A stretch of DNA of 64,000 bases from Oxobacter pfennigii. Lineage in GTDB: Bacteria > Bacillota > Clostridia > Clostridiales > Oxobacteraceae. Below the pieces are notes generated by a model, which saw only the letters and a program-made list of their open reading frames with translations, had not been told where the DNA came from and did not search any database. Shown here one piece after another: positions 34,201-42,150 of the stretch. Positions within the stretch are counted from its first letter, which is position 1. Each line of letters opens with the position of its first letter. The stretch lies in NCBI RefSeq assembly GCF_001317355.1, contig NZ_LKET01000028.1, forward strand, positions 186,001 to 250,000, in the 5' to 3' direction. A program made the translations under genes and the position numbers.

Positions 34201-37200
34201 CCCCGGCAAGGGTTTTTAGATAGCTTTCCACCTCGGAGTTGGGTGCGCCGTCAGAAAACAGCTGTAAAAGGGAAGTGCCAATCGTACCGGGCAGCAGGCC
34301 GTTTTCCAGCACATCCCGCAAATCTTCGTGGGCATTGTCCAGATCAGCGGAAAGATATTCGGTAAAGGCAATGTTTTTCGGATTGCGGGATAAGAGCTGT
34401 TCAAAGCGCTCCCGGCTTTCCGCGCGGAAAATGGGATAAAGCAGAGAGGGGTCTTGCAAGCGGATATCGTAATCTCCGATATGGTCAATGCGGTAGGGTC
34501 TGCCGTCGCCGTCCAGATAAACCGTATCGCCCACGGCATAGCTTCGTCCCTGGGAAGGGGCGGCCTGCTGCGGCTCCGGGTTTTCCTGGGTTTCGGAAGA
34601 AGCAGTATCCGGCTCCTTTTGCGGCGGCGGCTCTGCATCCGCAGTCGGTTCAGACGGTACAGCGTCTGCCGGGAGTGTTTCGTCCGGTGTTTTCGATGCT
34701 TCCTGTTCCTCCGGTACGGTTTCGGCCTGTTCCGGTTCCGGCAGCTTTTCACCCGGCTCCGCAACGGTAAACCGCCCGTCGTCCAGATAGCCCTCAAACC
34801 GGGAACGGAACATTTCCACCGGCTCCTGCTCTGATTCGCCGGGCAGGGTGTAAAAGACATAATCCCTGCTGACGCTACTGATTTCCAGCCGCACAAGAAT
34901 GTCATCGGCGGAGCGCGCGTCCACGGCGTCGCCCACACGGTAGGCCACCAGCCGTTCAGGGCTGAAAAAGACCTTCGGGCGCTCCCGTTCCTCCAGAAAA
35001 CGTCCGGTCTGGCATAACTCCGCCACACGCCGGTGAACCTTGGCCCAGGAAAGCTCCAGCGTCGCTGCCGGACGCCTTTGGCTCAGGGATACGGTTTTAG
35101 GGTCTCCCTTGGAAAAGACGATTCCGGTGTCGCTTCCCAACAGCCCCAGGTAGCCCTCGGCTCCGTCCGTGCGGTCTGTCAGGTACGCGCCGTCGTAAAG
35201 CTCTCTGACCAGCTGGGTGGCCTCTTTGGAACGGGGACGCTCCGCAAAGCAGGCGGCCAGCCGGTCGTATCGCTCCGGTGTTTCTATCGCGCAAAGCAGC
35301 AGCGTGTCCATTTCCTCCTGGGAGATATACTCCGTGGCAAGGGGAACAGGCTGCGCTGCTTCCTTCTGATTTTCCACGATTACCGCCCGCTGTGCTTCCT
35401 CACCGGGAAGGATGGGCTGGGGCAGATCGAACAGGGTCAGTTGGGTATAGGGCTGGGTAACCGGCTCCGTGACGCGGGCTCTTGCTGCTGCGGTCTCCGG
35501 GGCGGTCAGCGTCTCTATCCTCGGAAACAGGTGATAGTTCCCCTCCAGATAGGCACTGAGGTTTTCGTAGCCCGTTTTTCGGAGGTCATAGTAGCGGTCG
35601 TCCTCGTGGGTGCCCGCAAGGATGGGCTTCATGGCGGCAAGGATGCCCGCCGCCTTTTCCGGATCGTCCAGCATGGCGCGGACAGACCGTTTTCCTTCCT
35701 CGTCAAAAAAATCGTGAGAGGACGGATAGGGGCGCTCAAACTCCTGGGGCATGTTGTAGTAGAAATTGGTCACATGCCGCGCCAGCATATCCTTTTCATA
35801 ATCCCGGATACGGTCAAGCTCGCGGCGGGTCATATACCGTCCGCTCCGGATCAGCTTGTCAAGACGTTTTTCCGCAGCGCTCCAGGAGAGCTTCACGGTG
35901 TCGTAGGGATTGGAAAGTCCGCCGCGCTTTAAGGTAATGCCTTTTCCCGACTCGCTGTCGGCCCAGCTGTTGTCGGCACCGGACAGGGCGTGGGAGCTGC
36001 CGCCGTGCCCGTATTCTTTTTTTAAAAAGTCGGCCCGTTCCTTGGGCGTATGGTCGTGCAGGAAAAAGGAAAGTATCCGGTATTTGCCCTCCTGATAGGA
36101 GCTGCCCCGGATAAGATAGGCGTCCACCTCATCCTCGGTGATAAAGGGCAGAGAGCCCAGGACAGGAGGTTCCCCTGCCGGGAAGGAACGCGGGGCAATC
36201 CCTAAATCCCGGACATCCTCCAGCAGGCGGTGCGGGTCGTGCCAGCGGCGTCCGGGAGGATCTTTCTCCGCTAAAAGCGCCGCGATATCTTTCTCCAGCC
36301 GTTCCCGGATCAGATGATATTCCCCGTATTCAGCCTTGTCACGGAGCAGTTCCCGCACCTGCGCGGCGTCGTCGGGAAATCCGCCCTTTTCAGAGCGCCA
36401 GCCCTCGGGCATTTCCCGAAAATCCCGCAGATCGTCCCGGTAAAAGAACAGCAGCCGTTCGGCAAGCTCCTGATGCTCGTTGTAAAGCGCCTCGTCAAGG
36501 GTGTCAGGAGCGGCATACTGCCCGGATTCCAGCAGCGCCCGGATGCGGTCTGCGGCCTGTTCCCAGGTGAGATGCAGCTGTTCACGGGCAAAAAGCGCGG
36601 ATTTGCCGCGCCCAAAGGTCAGCCCCGTATCGTCAAACCAGACGGAAACCTGCTTTTCACCAAACTGAAAGCCCTTGCCGCCTTTTTTGTATTCCCGCGC
36701 CAGAAATTCGGCGTTTTCCTCAAGGATTTTCCCCTTTAGAAAATAGGCCGTGATGTGCAGCAGGGTGTTCCTGCCGTTGCCGCCGTCCCGCAGGATCGCG
36801 TCCAGCTCGGCAGCGGAAAGAAAGCTTCCGGCCAGCGTGTCGGTCAGCGCAGGGAGGGCAGCCGGAATGGGGCGGGGCTGTTCCTCCGGCATATTCCCAG
36901 CTTGGGAATATGTTTCGGATACGGGTTTCTGCTCATTTTCGGGCAAAGAAATACCGCCCGTTGCAGGGGCTTCCTGCTCGGGCGGTATTTCTTCGGGTTC
37001 CTTCTCTTTTAAATGTAAATCAGTTCGTCCAGCAGCAGTTCCTCCGCCTGGGCTTTCAGGCTGTTCATGTGCCGTACCCAGCCCATCTGCTCCTTCTCCT
37101 TGTCGGGAGGCGGGTTCTTCCCGGTCAGTTCCGTCAATATCTGCTCCAGACGTTCCTCCGCCGTCCGGTCGGTCTCCCTCAGATGGGGATACAGCTCTCC

Positions 37201-38152
37201 GCTCAGCAGCAGGGAATTGTAAGACATAGCCCGGTGCTGCCTGAGAAATCTGCGGCGCATCCTGCCGTATTTGCCCAGCGGCTTCTCCCGTACCGGCGAT
37301 GCCTGTTCCTCTAAAATCAGATCGGGCAGAAGATAATCCCCCACCCGGCTGTAGGTCAGCGCGGTCTTTTCGCTCATGCTCGGCGCTCCTTTCCGCGGCC
37401 CTCTGCCGCTCATAACTTTTAATAATGGTTCCAATGTCCTTTAATACCTGTTCGGACAGATCGCTGACCGCCGTGCCCAGCGCAGTAACGGCAGCCGGGG
37501 TATTGAAATCGTAAACCTTAAAAAAATCCTCGTCCGCAAAATAGGCATCCGTGTCCAGTCCGCAGCGGGACATCAGGCTGTAGGCAATACTGACGGTGAG
37601 CGCCTGACGGAAGGCCGCGCTCAGGTTCAGCTCATCGTAATCCTCCAGAAAGCTGTCCTCCGCCATATAGCCGATCTCCCGGGCGTTATCCTCATAATAC
37701 TCCGTCGCCAGCTGGGACGCAATGTTGTAAAGGGCGTCGGGCAGGCTGTCCTCCACCTCGTCATAGGTTTTGGCGAGCGCATTCAGAACGGGCGCGTGGT
37801 GCTCTGGCCGCAGCTCCCACAAAAACGGCCTTTGCGCTTTTTCATGGGCGGGCTCCGTGTCCGATACGTCAAACACGTAGCGCAGCTTCGGAAAGTCGCC
37901 GGTATCGTCCAGTAAGGCAATGCCCTTGGAGCCGCGCCGCACCCACCGGTTCATGGGATGGTTCCAGACCTCAATGGCGGCGCAGGCGGTAGCGTCGGGG
38001 CGCTGGGCGTAAATCATCAGCTGGTCGGGAAAGGAATACCGGTACAGCCGTGCCGCCGTGTCCAGAAAGTCCGTCCAGCCCTCCCGCCCTTGCGTGACGC
38101 TCTCCGCCATCCGTTTCGCCATGTGGGAATAAAGTTGATATTTTGTTGCCAA
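28295..38152 (-). CDS. Giant conjugation protein: N6-adenine methylase-like plus SNF2-type helicase (3285 aa)
   Basis: Start is TTG at 38152 behind GAGGTG; an ATG at 38122 is possible. Residues about 450-1605 contain four copies of a ~100-residue module ending LSW..V...I..LI..GRF, separated by Glu/Pro-rich linkers. Residues about 1640-1890 are a Rossmann methylase (LLEPACGVGNFFGLLPE; motif IV as VGNVPFG). Residues about 2400-2980 are an SNF2-like helicase (AHEVGAGKTFEMV, LFVDESHFFKN, GRIVRQGNN). The tail carries KPSIL 31 residues from the end. Such proteins are hallmarks of Tn1549-like elements and related to DarB-type antirestriction proteins; protection of transferred DNA is the likely role. 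Length is at the upper end for the family. Confidence 0.9.
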   Translation of the reverse strand: MATKYQLYSHMAKRMAESVTQGREGWTDFLDTAARLYRYSFPDQLMIYAQRPDATACAAIEVWNHPMNRWVRRGSKGIALLDDTGDFPKLRYVFDVSDTEPAHEKAQRPFLWELRPEHHAPVLNALAKTYDEVEDSLPDALYNIASQLATEYYEDNAREIGYMAEDSFLEDYDELNLSAAFRQALTVSIAYSLMSRCGLDTDAYFADEDFFKVYDFNTPAAVTALGTAVSDLSEQVLKDIGTIIKSYERQRAAERSAEHERKDRADLQPGGGLSSARSDFRGTGIAGTGEAAGQIRQDAPQISQAAPGYVLQFPAAERRAVSPSEGDRPDGGGTSGADIDGTDREEPASRQGEGADGLGTAHEQPESPGGGTAAGRTDLHLKEKEPEEIPPEQEAPATGGISLPENEQKPVSETYSQAGNMPEEQPRPIPAALPALTDTLAGSFLSAAELDAILRDGGNGRNTLLHITAYFLKGKILEENAEFLAREYKKGGKGFQFGEKQVSVWFDDTGLTFGRGKSALFAREQLHLTWEQAADRIRALLESGQYAAPDTLDEALYNEHQELAERLLFFYRDDLRDFREMPEGWRSEKGGFPDDAAQVRELLRDKAEYGEYHLIRERLEKDIAALLAEKDPPGRRWHDPHRLLEDVRDLGIAPRSFPAGEPPVLGSLPFITEDEVDAYLIRGSSYQEGKYRILSFFLHDHTPKERADFLKKEYGHGGSSHALSGADNSWADSESGKGITLKRGGLSNPYDTVKLSWSAAEKRLDKLIRSGRYMTRRELDRIRDYEKDMLARHVTNFYYNMPQEFERPYPSSHDFFDEEGKRSVRAMLDDPEKAAGILAAMKPILAGTHEDDRYYDLRKTGYENLSAYLEGNYHLFPRIETLTAPETAAARARVTEPVTQPYTQLTLFDLPQPILPGEEAQRAVIVENQKEAAQPVPLATEYISQEEMDTLLLCAIETPERYDRLAACFAERPRSKEATQLVRELYDGAYLTDRTDGAEGYLGLLGSDTGIVFSKGDPKTVSLSQRRPAATLELSWAKVHRRVAELCQTGRFLEERERPKVFFSPERLVAYRVGDAVDARSADDILVRLEISSVSRDYVFYTLPGESEQEPVEMFRSRFEGYLDDGRFTVAEPGEKLPEPEQAETVPEEQEASKTPDETLPADAVPSEPTADAEPPPQKEPDTASSETQENPEPQQAAPSQGRSYAVGDTVYLDGDGRPYRIDHIGDYDIRLQDPSLLYPIFRAESRERFEQLLSRNPKNIAFTEYLSADLDNAHEDLRDVLENGLLPGTIGTSLLQLFSDGAPNSEVESYLKTLAGEAETMTLNTGETADYFAQPAALVIDVAGRFISRYTFAWGETVYVLRGIYEREQELFGRSVSDPVISEPVASPPQEEARPEQEPSGEPSKPEPAAQTSTDESVILTREAIEYIREQLQNPTPDAIARIEGLLAGARNTAGQQEPEAGTHGSEPPAQEILFESQAEPAETGLEAPLLPPQEAEPVTEDTAEPEITQADIEDALIRWNGSLDSKILVCQYVRENARARGTAAFLREEYGGELPAFLVTKDGAEPVNLSWPAVQKNIARLIEAGRFLTPGEEAYYNREYMDFAEEELPELDEPEQETEIPAAAVLPTANFRITDDHLGEGGQKTKFGYNLAAIRTLKQIEEEHRYATPEEQEILSRYVGWGGIPQAFDENRDGWQREYAELKELLTPEEYEMARASTLNAHYTSPTVIKAMYTALEQLGFRKGNLLEPACGVGNFFGLLPESMKNARLYGVELDSITGRIAGLLYPGADIKVTGYEQTQMPDAFFDVAVGNVPFGNYPVMDKRYRQKFHIHDYFFAKTLDQVRPGGIVAFVTSRYTMDRRNPQIRKYLAQRAELLGAVRLPNNAFKANAGTEVTADILFLQRRDRIMDIEPDWVHLGFTADGILVNRYFEEHPEMVLGKMEYDDRMYGDRRETTCSPIPGADLSGQLREAMEHIRGQLTEPELDDLEGVQDEAIPADPSVRNFSFTVADDRVYFRENSSMYPVDLPNATLDRIRGMVELRDCVHALIDLQIEEFSEADIQEKQAELNRLYDAFTAEYGLINATANSRAFSADSAYFLLSSLEVLDEDGNLDRKADMFTKRTIKQKTVVTSVDTASEALAVSIGERACVDMEFMRQLTGFTKERLVSDLTGVIFRDLGDQPPETIPKAFYDPEKLPFVTADEYLSGNVRDKLRLAKALAEMRPDLAEALAPNIEALEKAQPKDLDASEISVRLGSTWVDKEYIQQFMLELLQPSYNLRNNLKVNYFPYTGEWQVAGKGRVPYNNILATVTYGTERMNAYQILDDTLNLRDVRVYDTKYEDGKEKRVLNKKETTLAQQKQEALKQAFKDWIWKDARRRQELVHLYNDRFNSTRLREYDGSHINFSGISPEITLRSHQLNAIAHILYGGNTLLAHEVGAGKTFEMVAAAMECKRLGLCQKSLFAVPNHLTEQWASEFLRLYPSANLLVATKKDFEMRNRKKFCAKISTGDYDAVIIGHSQLEKIPMSAERQERLLREQIDEVMDGIDELKRSHGENFSIKQLEKTRKSLEARLKNLLEGKRRDDVVTFEQLGVDRLFVDESHFFKNLFLHTKMRNVAGLSTSDALKSSDLFMKCRYMDELTGGKGIIFATGTPISNSMTEMYTIQRYLQYDLLEKKNLTHFDAWASTFGETVTAIELAPEGTGYRARTRFSKFHNLPELMAMFKEVADIKTADTLDLPRPEAHYETVVVKPSQLQQEMVKELSDRAAAVHANLVDPTVDNMLKITSDGRKIGLDQRLMNPMLPDDEDSKVNACTEKIYRIWRDSKSSRLTQLAFCDFSTPNKDGRFNVYDDIRDKLAARGIPSGEMAFIHEANTEARKKELFAKVRQGKVRVLFGSTFKMGAGTNVQDRLYALHDLDCPWRPSDLEQRAGRIVRQGNNNPAVYIYRYATEGTFDAYLWQTVENKQKFISQIMTSKSPVRACEDVDETALSYAEIKALCAGNPLIKEKIDLDIEVARLRLLRADHQSQHYRLEDDLLKYYPESIEAAKGRITGAGKDLERYNANLPKAPAAVPEASSPQADMAEGTAPAPPPFPTMTVLGTAYTEKETAAKALLEACKTVTGKEAVKIGSYLGFDLNLSFDSFYKKFNLTMKGELSYSVELGTDTFGNMSRINNTLRTEIPERITSSKNQLESLYQQVEDAKKELQNPFAQEQELTNKETRLAFLNAQLNIDSAPEPVTEPEQTQLRQVAYAKDAKPSILENLRSGTNGGKNRETQDKAKGHDITM
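36882..36916 (-). repeat. Dispersed palindromic repeat, copy C (in frame inside the giant gene)
   Basis: The minus strand has GAAACA-TATTCCCA-AGC-TGGGAATA-TGCCGGAG. It is translated as ETYSQAGNMPEE in the linker between the N-terminal region and the first repeat module. Compared with copy A, the flanking GAAAC and GGAG are also conserved. Confidence 0.75.
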
Positions 38153-38174
38153 TGCTTATTACACCTCGTTTCCG

Positions 38175-38381
38175 CTAAAAATCGTAACCGGGAGCCAGGT
38201 CGAGGGCGGCAAGCTCCTGATCGGTCATGGCTTCCAGCCTGTGAAGAACGCTGTTTGCCAGTTCCTTCATTTCCGGTTCCCGTAAATCGGGCAGGCTTTC
38301 CCGTATTCCCGAAAGCAGCCTGCTCCGGCCGCTTATATCAAAGACGGCCATAAAGCCCGTTTCCTCCATGGTAAACCCCAT
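38175..38381 (-). CDS. Small conserved element protein
   Basis: The 68-residue protein (MGFTMEETGFMAVFDISGRSR, then LLSGIRESLPDLREPEMKEL) is acidic and predicted helical, with no domain I can name. GGAGGTGTAGAAC precedes the ATG. The start codon lies just before the stop of the DUF3849 gene's reading direction, so it is probably coupled to it and to the giant gene 22 bp downstream. Similar small frames precede the helicase gene in related elements. Function unknown. Confidence 0.7.
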   Translation of the reverse strand: MGFTMEETGFMAVFDISGRSRLLSGIRESLPDLREPEMKELANSVLHRLEAMTDQELAALDLAPGYDF

Positions 38382-38384
38382 GTT

Positions 38385-39164
38385 CTACACCTCCCGTTCC
38401 GAGCCGCGCTTTGGGGTATCCCCGGCCTGCGCCACTTTGTTTGCCGCTGTCTTTTTTCCCTCCTCCAGTTGCGCCAAAATGGAGGGTTTTCGCATGGTTT
38501 CCTGAATGGGAGGAACCTTTTCCGGGCTGTCCGGTTCTTGCCGTTCCGCGTTCGGGCAGTAATCAAGGTAATAGCATACATCAAAGCCGTTGTCAGAAAG
38601 CGTAACGTCTGCAACCGCCTCCGTCCGCTCCAGCAGGCGCAGAATGTCCCTTTGATGGGCCGCAATGAAATCCGCTCCGCCCAATTCGGGAGGAAATTCG
38701 TCAAAGCCCATGATCCAGTTGCCCTGGGCGGTGTTCTGCGTTCCCTCCTGAACGATATGCTCCGCAATCCGCTTGAGTTCATTTTCCAATTCCAAAAGCC
38801 GGTTGAGGAAGCCGTCCAAAACAGTAGGGTGGGAATTCAGAATATAGAATTCCGTGTCCTTATGAGGAAGGGAAAAACTCTTTGCCCATTGCTTATGCGC
38901 GTGGGAATAACGTCCGTCATACTCATGCTGCTGGACAAAGTGTGCCAAGACCCAGGAAACACGGTCAAGACCGTAGTGTGAAACCACCGTCTGTGCGGCA
39001 GTTTTTAAATCGTAATGATACAGCTCGTAATTGCTGTCAGAAATGGCCTGATCAATGGCTTTGGCACAATCTTTATTGCGCCGTTTGCTTTCCCGGTATT
39101 GTTCCAGCTCTCCATTCTGCCGTGCCGTATCCACCGATTCCTTGTATACCATAAATTCATCCAT
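38385..39164 (-). CDS. DUF3849-domain protein with KPSIL tail
   Basis: The 259-residue protein contains the DUF3849 region (AIDQAISDSNYELYHYDL, DRVSWVLAHFVQQHEYDGRYS, HKQWAKSF), a domain found almost only in clostridial conjugative elements. The second half (GGADFIAAHQRDILRLLERTE) is less conserved. The C-terminus has RKPSILAQLEEGKKTAANK, with the motif starting 34 residues from the end, matching the tails of six other proteins in the window. The ribosome site is GGAGGTATAAGGT. It is four bases from the ArdC-like gene upstream. Confidence 0.85.
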   Translation of the reverse strand: MDEFMVYKESVDTARQNGELEQYRESKRRNKDCAKAIDQAISDSNYELYHYDLKTAAQTVVSHYGLDRVSWVLAHFVQQHEYDGRYSHAHKQWAKSFSLPHKDTEFYILNSHPTVLDGFLNRLLELENELKRIAEHIVQEGTQNTAQGNWIMGFDEFPPELGGADFIAAHQRDILRLLERTEAVADVTLSDNGFDVCYYLDYCPNAERQEPDSPEKVPPIQETMRKPSILAQLEEGKKTAANKVAQAGDTPKRGSEREV

Positions 39165-39167
39165 ACC

Positions 39168-41423
39168 TTATACCTCCCGTTCCTTGCTTCGTTTGGGTAC
39201 ATCTTTCTGTTCCGAATTGTTCGCCGCTTTCTTCCCCTCTTGCAGCCTTGCAAGAATCGAGGGCTTTTCCTTATGGCGGATATGCTCCGCATCCTTTTTG
39301 ACCGCGTTTGCCAGATCGAGAAGGGATATCTGTTTTCCGGCCTTGACCTGCGCTTCCAGCTCGGCAACAGAGGGCGGTGGCTCCGGATCGGAGTGCTCGG
39401 GCATATTCCCAGAATGGGTATATGTTTTGTCCAAACCCTCGTTACCGATAAAAGCAGGCAGTTCCACAAAGGGGCCGCCATCGTCATAGAAGGACTTGAC
39501 TTCGCCGTCCTTTTTAAAAACCACAATATCGCTGGCAGACAGGCTGTGTCCGTGAAAATCAGTTGGATGATCAATGTTAAAGGTTTCTACGATATCCCCG
39601 AGTGTGGTGCCCTCCGTAAGCGGTGCCGTATAAACCAGCTCATAATTGGCACGGTCAACGGTCATGCCGCCTTTTTGCAGCTCATCAAAATGTGCCCAGC
39701 GGTGATAACGCAGTGCGTCGCCGTCTTTTAACTGATAGATGCCAAAGCGGTCTCCGCTGCCGTATAACAGATCGGCCTCCCGGGAGGCTTCACTGTTTCG
39801 GGCGGAATTTTTCATCTGCCCAAATTCCCGCGACGCCTGCCATTCCTCGGCTTCCATGCCAAAGATACCGTCATGCCCGGCAATTTCCTCCCGTTCAAAT
39901 ACCATAGCCTCGGTATTGTCCGGATACAGCATATAAATGGTGTGGTCGGCGTCAAAAAGCTCCTGCGCCCGCCCGGTCAGCAGCGGGAGCATGGCAGGAT
40001 CGGTATAGCCGAATAAATCCCGTTCGGACAGACCGATGGCAGGATCGGGTAGCAGACCGTCCTCCTCCGAAGCCTCCTGTTCCGGTTCGGGTGTGGAAGC
40101 GGTTTCCGGCACGGGAGCGAGCACTTCCGATGCCGTATCAAGCTCCGGTATATTCGGCGTATCCGGTATGGGCGGTACGGAGAACACAGGAGTATCCTGA
40201 GTTGCGGATACACTCATTTCCGATGTCCTGGCCACTTTTTCAATCCCGGCTTTCACCGCCTCCGGCATATCCTTATCATAGAAGGTCACGCTCCGGTCAG
40301 CGCCGATATGGGCCACCGTAACGTAATCGCCGTTTTGTTCCTCCAGACGGTTCCATACCGTAAGACCGTTGCCCATATGCCCGTAGCCTAATTTATACTG
40401 CTTTTCCGGCTTGGACGGAGACGGTACGGTTTCCTCTATGGAAGGAGAAGAAGTATCCGGCGCGGGAACCGGCGCTTCCTCCCGCTGCTGTGAGTCAAGG
40501 GAAATCCCCCGCTCCTTGGCGAGGGCACGGAAGTTCCCGTCAATGCTGTCAATCAGCTCCGCCGCCGTTTTACGGATAATATCCAGCGAAGCGTTCAGCT
40601 CCTTTAGCTCCCGTGTCTTGCTCCATTCCGCTAAATAACCGAAGCTGTTGGCGGCAGTCTCAATGCCGTAATACTGGCACACGGCATAGGAAACGCTTTC
40701 GGCCTCCACTTCCTCGGTGCGGCGGTCTTTGGGCTTGACGGTTTCGTCCTCCGGGGGCGTATGCTCCGGGTCATGGAGCCTTGCGTGGGTGATTTCATGG
40801 ATCACTGCGGAGATGGTCTGAATTTCGCTCATACCCTCCCGGATGGAAATGCGGTCTCCCATACGGCAGTGGCCGTCCGTGCCCGGCTCCAGCGGTTCAA
40901 ACCGGATCGGCAGCGGAGAGACCGTCCGCAGCGCCTCCAAAAACACCTCGTAGTGCTTGACATCGCCAATTAAATCCTCTACCAGGCTGGGCAGGGGTTT
41001 CCCGTCCGTCTGCGACAGATCGAATACCGGGATTACCTTAAAGCGCGCAATGCGCACCTCCACCTCCTCTGTGACGGGCAGGCCGCTGGCGTCAAGAACG
41101 GGCATACGGGTATCCGGGTCAAGCTTTTGCTGTTCCTTTCGTATGGTAAAGGGCGTGGGGGCAAGGATTTTAATGCCCTTTTCACCTTTTTTCACATACC
41201 TGCCGAATTTGGCCTGCCATGCCTGAAAGCCCGCCACCAGCGTCGCGTCCGGCTTCTGCATATAGATGAGCAGGGTGTTCCGGGTGCTGTAGCGGCGGAA
41301 CCGGGACATGGTTTGCAGGTAGGTCAGGTACTTGTCGCCGGAAAACAGGTCTTTGACGCCCTGTTCCAGCCGGTCGGTGATTTCCTTCACCTGATTTTTT
41401 GTATTGTCGGCTTTACCGGCCAT
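39168..41423 (-). CDS. ArdC-like antirestriction protein with YodL and DUF4316-like regions
   Basis: Residues 1 to about 130 match the ArdC single-strand DNA-binding domain (YSTRNTLLIYMQKPDATLVAGFQAW as one segment, VKKGEKGIKILAP). A metallopeptidase motif HEITH follows near residue 209 with VEAESVSYAVC downstream, as in ArdC-type proteases. Residues about 560-660 resemble a YodL domain (YQLKDGDALRYHRWAHF). The C-terminus has a DUF4316-like segment (ISLLDLANAVKKDAEHI) and the KPSILARLQEGKK tail, 32 residues from the end. ArdC proteins protect incoming DNA and some act in the recipient. GGAGGAACCCT precedes the ATG. Confidence 0.88.
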   Translation of the reverse strand: MAGKADNTKNQVKEITDRLEQGVKDLFSGDKYLTYLQTMSRFRRYSTRNTLLIYMQKPDATLVAGFQAWQAKFGRYVKKGEKGIKILAPTPFTIRKEQQKLDPDTRMPVLDASGLPVTEEVEVRIARFKVIPVFDLSQTDGKPLPSLVEDLIGDVKHYEVFLEALRTVSPLPIRFEPLEPGTDGHCRMGDRISIREGMSEIQTISAVIHEITHARLHDPEHTPPEDETVKPKDRRTEEVEAESVSYAVCQYYGIETAANSFGYLAEWSKTRELKELNASLDIIRKTAAELIDSIDGNFRALAKERGISLDSQQREEAPVPAPDTSSPSIEETVPSPSKPEKQYKLGYGHMGNGLTVWNRLEEQNGDYVTVAHIGADRSVTFYDKDMPEAVKAGIEKVARTSEMSVSATQDTPVFSVPPIPDTPNIPELDTASEVLAPVPETASTPEPEQEASEEDGLLPDPAIGLSERDLFGYTDPAMLPLLTGRAQELFDADHTIYMLYPDNTEAMVFEREEIAGHDGIFGMEAEEWQASREFGQMKNSARNSEASREADLLYGSGDRFGIYQLKDGDALRYHRWAHFDELQKGGMTVDRANYELVYTAPLTEGTTLGDIVETFNIDHPTDFHGHSLSASDIVVFKKDGEVKSFYDDGGPFVELPAFIGNEGLDKTYTHSGNMPEHSDPEPPPSVAELEAQVKAGKQISLLDLANAVKKDAEHIRHKEKPSILARLQEGKKAANNSEQKDVPKRSKEREV
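39396..39428 (-). repeat. Dispersed palindromic repeat, copy D (in frame inside the ArdC-like gene)
   Basis: The minus strand has AAAACA-TATACCCA-TTC-TGGGAATA-TGCCCGAG, translated as KTYTHSGNMPEH at the junction between the YodL-like region and the C-terminal segment. The encoded T-Y-x3-G-N-M-P-E matches copy C in the giant protein. One arm carries a substitution, so this copy is the most diverged. Confidence 0.7.
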
Positions 41424-41459
41424 AGGGTTCCTCCTTCCGAAGCGGTGCGGGAAGCCGGG

Positions 41460-42134
41460 TTATCGCTCCGGCTCCCTGCGTTTTGCCTCCTTTTTTGATG
41501 ATGAATGCTCCTGTGCGGCTGTTTTCTTTGCGGCCTCCAGCGTTCCAAGCAGGGACGGCTTTTTTTCGCTTTTTTGCAGAGCCGCCAGCTTTTCCTTTGC
41601 CCACTGCGGGGTACGGTCGGGCCGGATCACACCGGCCACATGATACCGTTCCCAGCGCATGGATTCGCCGGTAAACAGGTTCTGGCAGAATACCGCCGTT
41701 CCCAAAGCGTCCGGGGAGCAGCCGTTGCCCCCGGTAGCAAGGAGCAGCTGATGGTCGGCGGTACGCGCGGCAGGCGCTAACCGCTCCGGGCGGATCACAA
41801 TCAGCTGGTTGGTGTAATCCCCGTGCTGACTCCCCGGAATGCAGTCCTCACCGGTCAGGGGAACCGCGGAAATGCCGCGCTGGGCGCGTTCCTGCTCAAT
41901 CTGCGCAACACGCCGGTTTACCCGGCTGACAAATTCCTTCATCGCGTTCAGATAATCCGTTCCAACCGCGATATTGGTGTAAACATCCACGCTGAACGGG
42001 TTATCCCAGGCGCAGTCGCATACCAGAAACGGCTGGGCGGCAGCGGCATCCTCCGCCAGCACTACCTCGCCGCCTCCAAGGTGTACGGTGTGTTTCACTT
42101 CGTAATTTTCTATCATCCGTTTTTCTTCTTCCAT
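41460..42134 (-). CDS. Element protein with KPSLL tail, unknown N-terminal domain
   Basis: The 224-residue protein begins with a beta-rich region (YEVKHTVHLGGGEVVLAED, PFLVCDCAWDNPFSVDVYTN) with no family I recognise, although similar proteins sit beside DUF3849 genes in related elements. The C-terminus reads KKPSLLGTLEAAKKTAAQE, with the motif 33 residues from the end. The start at 42134 follows AAAGGAGTGACTTTG; a GTG at 42143 overlaps that site. It lies between the ArdC-like gene and the prepilin peptidase, bridging the DNA-protection and pilus modules. Confidence 0.78.
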   Translation of the reverse strand: MEEEKRMIENYEVKHTVHLGGGEVVLAEDAAAAQPFLVCDCAWDNPFSVDVYTNIAVGTDYLNAMKEFVSRVNRRVAQIEQERAQRGISAVPLTGEDCIPGSQHGDYTNQLIVIRPERLAPAARTADHQLLLATGGNGCSPDALGTAVFCQNLFTGESMRWERYHVAGVIRPDRTPQWAKEKLAALQKSEKKPSLLGTLEAAKKTAAQEHSSSKKEAKRREPER

Positions 42135-42150
42135 CAAAGTCACTCCTTTC

